Assembly (NCBI GenBank): GCA_946534455.1
Contig: CAMNCR010000150.1
Coordinates: forward strand, 1 to 10,687
Direction: 5' to 3'
Origin: an uncultured Clostridia bacterium
GTDB lineage: Bacteria; Bacillota; Clostridia; Christensenellales; Aristaeellaceae
DNA: 10,687 nucleotides
Below, in pieces: positions 6,311-10,687 of this stretch. The translations under genes and the position numbers were made by a program. Numbering within the stretch: the first letter of the stretch is position 1; each line of letters starts with the position of its first letter. The notes under the pieces are model-generated. The model saw only the letters and a list, made by a program, of their open reading frames with translations, searched no databases and had not been told where the DNA came from.

Positions 6311-7465
6311 ATGAAATTCAAGACTCTGCAGGAAATTGAAACCCGCAAGGCAGAGATTCTCCAGGAAATGGAGAAGGAAGGCGCGGACCTGGACGCCCTG
6401 AAGAAAGAAATGGACGAGCTGCGAGAGAACGCACAGCAGATCCGGGAAGCCGCCGCGAAGGCGGAGGAAACCCGCAAGGCCATCGCGAATGGCGCTGCCG
6501 GCATCACGACCGGCGAAAACCGCCAGGCGGAGCGCACCAGCCGGACCGTGGACGAGATCCGCGGCAGCCGGGAGTATGTGGAAGCGTTCGCACGCTATCT
6601 GCAGACCGAAGACGATCGCGAGTGCCGCGCGCTGCTGAGCGAGAACGCGACCAGCGGCGGCCAGGTGCCTGTTCCCACCCTGGTGGATCCAATCATCAAG
6701 ACGGCATGGGAGAAGAGCGACATCCTGACCCGCGTGAACAAGACCGGATTCAAGGGCAACCTGAAGAGCGCGTTCGAGCGCGCCGCGGATCCGGCATACG
6801 AGCACAGCGAGGGCACCACAGCCATCACCGAGGAAGACCTGACGCTGGGCATCGTGGAGCTGAAGCCGAAGAACATCAAGAAGTTCATCCGCGTCAGCGA
6901 CGAAGTGATCGCCACAGGCGGAGAAGCTCTTGTGGCCTACGTGTACAAGGAGCTGGCGCATCAGATCGTCCTGAAGCTGAGCAAGCTGGCAGTGCTCGAT
7001 ATCGCGGGCGCTTCCACGAGCCATTCCTCCAGCGCCGTCGGCATCCCGAAGATCGAGGGCTCCCCGGATCTGAGCATTGTGGTGACCGCGGAGGCAAACC
7101 TGAGCGACGAGGCGGAGAACGTGGTTGTGATCATCAACCGGCTGACTGCCGCCGCTTTCCACCAGGCGAAAGTCGCGGGGAACTTCGCCGTGGATCCGTA
7201 CGACGGCCTGACCGTGCTGTACTCCAGCGCGCTGCCGGCATACTCCACCGCGGACAATAACGCGGTCTGGATGATCGTTGGCGATCTGTACGGCGAACAT
7301 GTGAACTATCCGGAAGGTGAAGGCATCATCACCAAGTGGGACGACCTGAGCGAAGCGGAGGCCGACATGGTCAAGGTTCACGGCCGGCAGTACGCCGCGC
7401 ACGGCGTGGACAAGCCCGGCATGTTCGTGAACGTGAAGAAGAACGCGGGCAGCGCGACCACCTGA
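6311..7465 (+). CDS. Major capsid protein, HK97 fold, with N-terminal delta domain
   Basis: A 384-residue shell protein. Residues 1 to about 65 are highly charged and coiled-coil-like, which fits the delta domain that acts as an internal scaffold and is cut off by the protease. The mature part begins somewhere after about residue 65 and contains the usual N-arm and entry block (REYVEAFARYL, then SGGQVPVPTLVDPIIK at about 115-130). No separate scaffold gene is present, consistent with a fused scaffold. AAGGAGG (6296-6302) is an ideal ribosome site. Codon use differs from its neighbours: arginine is mostly CGC here and CGG/AGG elsewhere, probably because this is the most heavily made protein of the operon. 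The exact cleavage site cannot be read from sequence alone. Confidence 0.95.
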   Translation: MKFKTLQEIETRKAEILQEMEKEGADLDALKKEMDELRENAQQIREAAAKAEETRKAIANGAAGITTGENRQAERTSRTVDEIRGSREYVEAFARYLQTEDDRECRALLSENATSGGQVPVPTLVDPIIKTAWEKSDILTRVNKTGFKGNLKSAFERAADPAYEHSEGTTAITEEDLTLGIVELKPKNIKKFIRVSDEVIATGGEALVAYVYKELAHQIVLKLSKLAVLDIAGASTSHSSSAVGIPKIEGSPDLSIVVTAEANLSDEAENVVVIINRLTAAAFHQAKVAGNFAVDPYDGLTVLYSSALPAYSTADNNAVWMIVGDLYGEHVNYPEGEGIITKWDDLSEAEADMVKVHGRQYAAHGVDKPGMFVNVKKNAGSATT

Positions 7466-7481
7466 TCCGGGAGGCCGACTG

Positions 7482-7661
7482 ATGAAGATTAAACTTCTGA
7501 GGGATGCCAGGATCCGGCACCACGCCGGGGAAATCGTCGAGGTTTCCCCGGCGGAGGCCGGTTTCCTGATTTCCACGGCCAGCGCCGAGCTGATGAAGGC
7601 GCCGGAGCGGGAAACGCCGGAAGAGAAAACCAAGCCAGTCCGGGAAACCCGGAAGAAATGA
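7482..7661 (+). CDS. Small capsid-adjacent protein of unknown function
   Basis: A 59-residue protein: an N-terminal β-rich part (MKIKLLRDARIRHHAGEIVEV) with an SP-x-EA-x-FL turn near 22-29, then a charged, proline-containing tail (40-59) ending in RKK. CGGGAGG (7468-7474) lies seven bases before the ATG. Small proteins with a similar lysine/leucine start and a GEIVEVS-like strand often follow capsid genes in Firmicutes phages, with no assigned function. It could be an accessory head protein. The gene is short and easily missed, but the ribosome site and the tight fit between neighbours make it credible. Confidence 0.75.
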   Translation: MKIKLLRDARIRHHAGEIVEVSPAEAGFLISTASAELMKAPERETPEEKTKPVRETRKK

Positions 7662-7667
7662 GGCCGC

Positions 7668-8282
7668 ATGAAGGATCCTTTTTCGCTGCTGATCGCCGTG
7701 CCGTGCACGGAATACATGCATGCGGATTTCACCAGGAGCCTGCTGAACCTGACGGCGAGGCTGCACCGGGACGGAATCCGGCATGAGGTAGACATCAAGA
7801 CGGGGACGCTGGTGTATTTCGCCAGGCAGTCTCTGGCCTGCAGGGCCATAAACGACGGATTCACCAACGTACTGTGGCTGGACAGCGACATGATATTCGA
7901 AACGGATATCGTGGAGAGCCTGAGGTTCTGCGAAAAGGATTTTGTCTGCGGGGCTTTCCACGGCCGGAGACCACCATATGGAGCCTGCGTATACAGCCGG
8001 ATGAGGCCGAGGGAACCGCTGGAACGGGTGAAGGAATGGGGAGCAGAGCCTTTCCAGGTGGAGGGCTGCGGCATGGCGTGCACGATGACGGCTTCGTCTG
8101 TGCTGATGGCGGTGCAGAACCATTTCGGAACCTGTTTTCAGCCGACGGCGGATTTCGGGGAAGACCTGGCATTCTGCCAGAGGGCGAAGCAGCTGGGGAT
8201 TGAAATCTGGTGCGAGCCAACGGCGAGAGCCGGGCATATCGCTCATATACCGATCTGGCCGGGAGAGGAGCCGGCGACATGA
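7668..8282 (+). CDS. GT-A-fold glycosyltransferase-like protein (first of a pair)
   Basis: A 204-residue enzyme of the GT-A type, which would move a sugar from a nucleotide sugar to an acceptor. Features are a first strand LLIAVP (7-12); R53 in a helix leading into NVLWLDSDMIF, where D72-S-D74 is the DXD metal/nucleotide-sugar motif; a VEGCGMACTM block (131-140); G164-E-D166; and H190 in AGHIAH near the C terminus. The order matches small phage glycosyltransferases. It follows the 59-residue gene by six bases with only a weak ribosome site (GAGG, 7660-7663), so translation may depend on coupling. The acceptor is not known: capsid or tail protein and cell-surface glycan are both possible. There is no signal peptide or membrane segment, so it is probably cytoplasmic. 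Confidence 0.8.
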   Translation: MKDPFSLLIAVPCTEYMHADFTRSLLNLTARLHRDGIRHEVDIKTGTLVYFARQSLACRAINDGFTNVLWLDSDMIFETDIVESLRFCEKDFVCGAFHGRRPPYGACVYSRMRPREPLERVKEWGAEPFQVEGCGMACTMTASSVLMAVQNHFGTCFQPTADFGEDLAFCQRAKQLGIEIWCEPTARAGHIAHIPIWPGEEPAT

Positions 8283-8992
8283 AGCGGATCCTGATCACCG
8301 CACCGGTGAGGCAGGACGCGGACATCTTCCGCGAATACCTGAAGAGCCTGGGGCGGCTGGAATTGCCGGAAGGCTACGAAACCGAAACCTATTTTGTGGT
8401 GAACAACTGTCCGGAAGCGATCCGGGAAATGCGGGAATGCGACAAATGGATCGTAAAGGACACAGAGACGTACTACCAGAAGACAGATAACGACCATATC
8501 TGGACGCGGGACAACATGGACAGCATGATGAGGCTGCGGAACGAGACGATATGCTACGCGCTGGCCAACGGGTTTGACTACTGGTTCAGCGTGGACAGCG
8601 ACCTGATTCTGCAGCCGGAAACCCTGCAGATCCTGCTGAAGGCGGACAAAGATATCGTGAGTGAAATCTTCTGGACACGGGCGCCGAGCGGTCGGTGGTG
8701 GTGCAACGCATGGATGGAAGACCAGGCGACGGGCATGCCGGAGAAATGGAGGAAGCCGGGACTGTACGAATGCGGGATGACAGGCGCGTGCACGCTGGTG
8801 AAACGGCGGGTGCTGGAATCCGGCGTGAATTATGCCAGGATTCAGAACATTCGGAAAGCCCTGTGGGGAGAAGACCGGCATTTCTGCATACGGGCGGCCT
8901 GCCTGGGATTCAAACTGTGGATCGACAGCCACGCGCCGGCGACCCATCTATATACAAGACAGCTTTTTGACGAATACATGGCGGGGAGATGA
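8279..8992 (+). CDS. GT-A-fold glycosyltransferase-like protein (second of a pair)
   Basis: A 237-residue protein with the same architecture as the preceding gene: first strand RILITAP (3-8), DXD motif D106-S-D108 within FSVDSDLIL, a CGMTGACTL block (165-173), G197-E-D199 followed by FC-x-RA, and a late histidine H223. The shared order suggests the two are paralogues. They differ in the 60-85 region, which here is longer and tryptophan/aspartate-containing. The start codon overlaps the previous stop as ATGA (8279-8282), and GGGAGAGGAG (8261-8270) lies upstream, so the pair is coupled. It may act in series with its partner or form a heteromer. The substrate is unknown. Confidence 0.8.
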   Translation: MKRILITAPVRQDADIFREYLKSLGRLELPEGYETETYFVVNNCPEAIREMRECDKWIVKDTETYYQKTDNDHIWTRDNMDSMMRLRNETICYALANGFDYWFSVDSDLILQPETLQILLKADKDIVSEIFWTRAPSGRWWCNAWMEDQATGMPEKWRKPGLYECGMTGACTLVKRRVLESGVNYARIQNIRKALWGEDRHFCIRAACLGFKLWIDSHAPATHLYTRQLFDEYMAGR

Positions 8993-8996
8993 GACA

Positions 8997-9323
8997 ATGT
9001 TTGCGGAAGTGAAGCGGATGCTGCCGGTGAGCGGGGATGGATATGATCCGGAGATCGCCATGCAGATCAGGGCGGCGGCGCTGGATCTGTCGCGGACGGC
9101 GGAAATCATCCTGCCGGGAGAGATCGACATCAGCGTTGACGCCGACAGCGGCGCAGTGACTGACAACAGCACGGTGGAGGACGATCTGATCATCACGGCG
9201 ATTGCCACATGGTGCCAGATGCGGATCGGGAACCCGCCGAACTATGATCAACTGCTGAAGGCCTACGAGAGCATGAAGGGCAGCCTGAGGCTCAGCGGGC
9301 ACTACACGGACTATGGGGAGTGA
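8997..9323 (+). CDS. Head-tail connector protein, gp6-like
   Basis: A 108-residue, mostly helical protein fitting the gp6-like connectors that stack below the portal ring. The N-terminal helix FAEVKRMLPV, a long helix (about 20-37) and the later IITAIATWCQMRIGNPPNY segment (about 63-82) are typical of this DNA-packaging/adaptor family. GGGGAG at 8983-8988 is eight bases before ATG 8997. It resumes the standard neck order after the glycosyltransferase pair. Identification is by length, helical pattern and position. Confidence 0.8.
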   Translation: MFAEVKRMLPVSGDGYDPEIAMQIRAAALDLSRTAEIILPGEIDISVDADSGAVTDNSTVEDDLIITAIATWCQMRIGNPPNYDQLLKAYESMKGSLRLSGHYTDYGE

Positions 9324-9331
9324 CGGCGAGA

Positions 9332-9658
9332 ATGGAAAAGCTGAGCAGCTGCGTGCTGATCGCCTTCCGGCCGGACGCCCATGAGGCCGGTGGCCGGGCG
9401 GAGGAAATCCGCCGGGAAGTGAAGTGCACGGAAAAGGACGTGGGCCTGACGGAATACTACCAGGCTACAGGCCAGGGCCTGAGGCCGGAAATGCGCCTGC
9501 TGATCCCCTATGAGCGGGATTACCGGGGGGAGCGCGAGCTGGAATACGAGGGAAGCCGGTACCGGGTGATCCGGAAGACCGGCGGAGAGTATAACGGCGT
9601 GCTGCTGACGGTGCAGCCATGGGACGGCAACGCGGCGGAGGTGAACGGGAATGCCTGA
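9332..9658 (+). CDS. Phage head closure / head-tail joining protein
   Basis: A 108-residue β-rich protein of the head-tail joining type (SPP1 gp16-like), which seals the DNA exit channel. The end of the protein, ELEYEGSRYRVIRKTG then GVLLTVQPW (about 69-97), is the characteristic β-barrel signature. The start at ATG 9332 is preferred, with GGCGAG (9325-9330) close by and GGGGAG (9315-9320) further up. A GTG at 9320 overlapping the previous stop would add four residues. The following gene overlaps its last eight bases. Confidence 0.8.
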   Translation: MEKLSSCVLIAFRPDAHEAGGRAEEIRREVKCTEKDVGLTEYYQATGQGLRPEMRLLIPYERDYRGERELEYEGSRYRVIRKTGGEYNGVLLTVQPWDGNAAEVNGNA

Positions 9659-10007
9659 GGACTATCTGAGGCTGGAGGCCCTGCTGAAGGCTGTTGGCCT
9701 GCCATGCGCGGAAAACGAATGGAACACACGGCCGACGGGCGCCTATATCACCTATGCGCTGGAGTTTGAGGCGGGCGCGGACTACGGAGATGACAGGAAG
9801 GTTGCGCGGGCCTGGGCCGGTTCTGTGGATCTGTACGCCGAGAAGAAACGCGGCGGGACGGATCAGCGGGGCGCGGGATACGTGCAGCTGATCGAGGCGG
9901 CGCTGACGGAGTGCTGCGGGGGCTGCTGGCAGATGGAAACGAAGGGGACGTGGGAACGCGAAACCGGGCTTTTCCACTACGAATGGAGCTTTGAGGTTGA
10001 AAGCTGA
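9651..10007 (+). CDS. Probable tail terminator / tail completion protein
   Basis: A 118-residue protein: an N-terminal helix (LRLEALLKAVGLP), a PTGAYITYALEF strand (28-39), a central strand with VDLYAEKK (59-66), a helix LIEAALTE, and a C-terminal strand pair ending HYEWSFEV. This α/β plan and length suit the small proteins that cap the tail tube (HK97 gp10/gp9-neighbour families, DUF806/DUF3168-like). GGAGG (9637-9641) lies nine bases before the ATG, and it overlaps the head-closure gene. In many relatives this gene follows the gp10-like gene; here it comes before. Family assignment is by pattern only. Confidence 0.6.
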   Translation: MPEDYLRLEALLKAVGLPCAENEWNTRPTGAYITYALEFEAGADYGDDRKVARAWAGSVDLYAEKKRGGTDQRGAGYVQLIEAALTECCGGCWQMETKGTWERETGLFHYEWSFEVES

Positions 10008-10016
10008 GGCGATGGC

Positions 10017-10643
10017 ATGGCGTACAGGGTCATGACGGAGGGGATGGAGGAACTGATTCAGGCAATGGATCAGTTAGGAGAAGCCGGGCGAGGAGCCGCG
10101 GCGATGGGGCTGTATGAGGCAGCCGGTGTATATGCTGACGAGGTCAGCAAGGGGGTCCAGGGGATCTCCACAGAACCGTTTCGGTACGCCGCGGGCGGAC
10201 AGAAGCGGAGACCATCCCCGGAGGAGAAGGCCATTTTGAAAGAGAAAGGCGCAATCGGTATTGCAAAATTCAAGAAAAATGGCTTTTCGTTTGATACGAG
10301 CATAGGATTCGACGGAAGCGGATACGCGGATGTAAATTGGAACCATATGCGGAGTACATCGCGCACAAATTACAAGCTAACAGACAACGGGGTCAAGTGG
10401 AGCGGCAAAGCTTATCTGAAAATGGGCGAAGACGGACATGCTGTCCGCAACAGAGGGAAAGGCGGGCTGCAAAATGAGAAACCTATTGAAATGATAGCGA
10501 ACGCGATCAACAGCGGCACAAGCTTCATGAGCAAGGATCCGTTTTTCCGGAAGGCGATCAGCCGCGGAAGAAGTAAAGCAGAGGCGGCTTTTTCCAAAAA
10601 GGCAGAAGAGATTTTGGATAAGGCGGCCAAAGAGAATGAATAA
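10017..10643 (+). CDS. HK97 gp10-like neck/tail protein with AT-richer distal part
   Basis: A 208-residue protein. The N-terminal 50 residues (GMEELIQAMDQL then a long alanine-rich helix) match the gp10-like proteins found between head closure and major tail genes. The middle contains a β-rich part (about 85-150) and the C-terminal 45 residues form a basic helix. It is longer than the 120-150 residues common in this family. From about base 10230 (residue 71) to the stop, the DNA is clearly AT-richer, with AAA, TTT and ATT codons replacing the GC-ending codons used before, which suggests a recombination joint. The start at 10017 has GAGG (10006-10009) upstream; ATG 10035 is an alternative. Confidence 0.75.
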   Translation: MAYRVMTEGMEELIQAMDQLGEAGRGAAAMGLYEAAGVYADEVSKGVQGISTEPFRYAAGGQKRRPSPEEKAILKEKGAIGIAKFKKNGFSFDTSIGFDGSGYADVNWNHMRSTSRTNYKLTDNGVKWSGKAYLKMGEDGHAVRNRGKGGLQNEKPIEMIANAINSGTSFMSKDPFFRKAISRGRSKAEAAFSKKAEEILDKAAKENE

Positions 10644-10660
10644 CACAGGGAGGTAAGAAC

Positions 10661-10687
10661 ATGGGCAGACAAGCGGTTGGGATGATG
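10661..10687 (+). CDS. Start of a probable major tail protein, cut by the window end
   Basis: GGGAGG (10648-10653) precedes ATG 10661 and nine codons (MGRQAVGMM) remain open to the edge. Position after the gp10-like gene makes the major tail tube protein most likely. The residues visible are too few to prove it. Confidence 0.5.

Noticed and set aside
6221..8083. Very long open frame on the minus strand (620 codons)
   Set aside because: Antisense to the capsid, small and first glycosyltransferase genes; no ribosome site or recognisable motif.
8210..8278. Longer N terminus for the second glycosyltransferase
   Set aside because: It would overlap the first glycosyltransferase by 70 bases. The ATG at 8279 has GGGAGAGGAG and starts directly at the first β-strand.
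1..10687. CRISPR array, insertion sequence or defence island
   Set aside because: No regularly spaced repeats, transposase or toxin/defence proteins were seen; the genes are phage structural and control genes.

Overview
The window is the late-gene front half of a tailed, HK97-type siphophage or prophage. The host is probably a Gram-positive Clostridia-like gut or rumen bacterium with a fairly GC-rich genome. This rests on the strong AGGAGG-type ribosome binding sites before most genes, the ArpU/DUF1492-type late regulator, the P27-type small terminase, the HNH gene just upstream of the terminase, and the heavy use of CGG/AGG arginine codons. All convincing genes lie on the + strand, are tightly packed and often overlap.

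Left edge (1-406): the first 98 bases look like the 3' end of a tmRNA (ssrA). There is a canonical T-arm, an acceptor strand ending ACCA, and a P2-like strand. A terminator-like hairpin follows directly. The next 270 bases hold no supported gene but contain several hairpins. Prophages often integrate in ssrA, so this edge may be an attachment junction, or the phage may carry ssrA-derived sequence.

Control and packaging entry (407-2277): an HUH-type rolling-circle replication endonuclease, a sigma-region-4-like late transcription regulator and an HNH endonuclease. A 209-base non-coding stretch follows. It has a C-run and GC-rich hairpins that fit a cos site, three copies of GTACGAA, and a hairpin with a T-run.

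Head module (2278-7661): terS, terL, portal, S78 prohead protease, a major capsid protein with an N-terminal delta (scaffold) domain, and a 59-residue accessory protein. The terminase loads DNA through the portal, the protease matures the capsid, and no separate scaffold gene is seen.

Inserted enzyme pair (7668-8992): two related GT-A-fold glycosyltransferase-like proteins, overlapping by ATGA, sit between the head and neck genes. This is the most unusual part of the structural operon and suggests modification of a virion or host glycan.

Neck and tail start (8997-10687): a gp6-like connector, a head-closure protein, a probable tail terminator, an HK97 gp10-like protein whose second part is visibly AT-richer, and the first nine codons of a probable major tail protein cut by the window edge.
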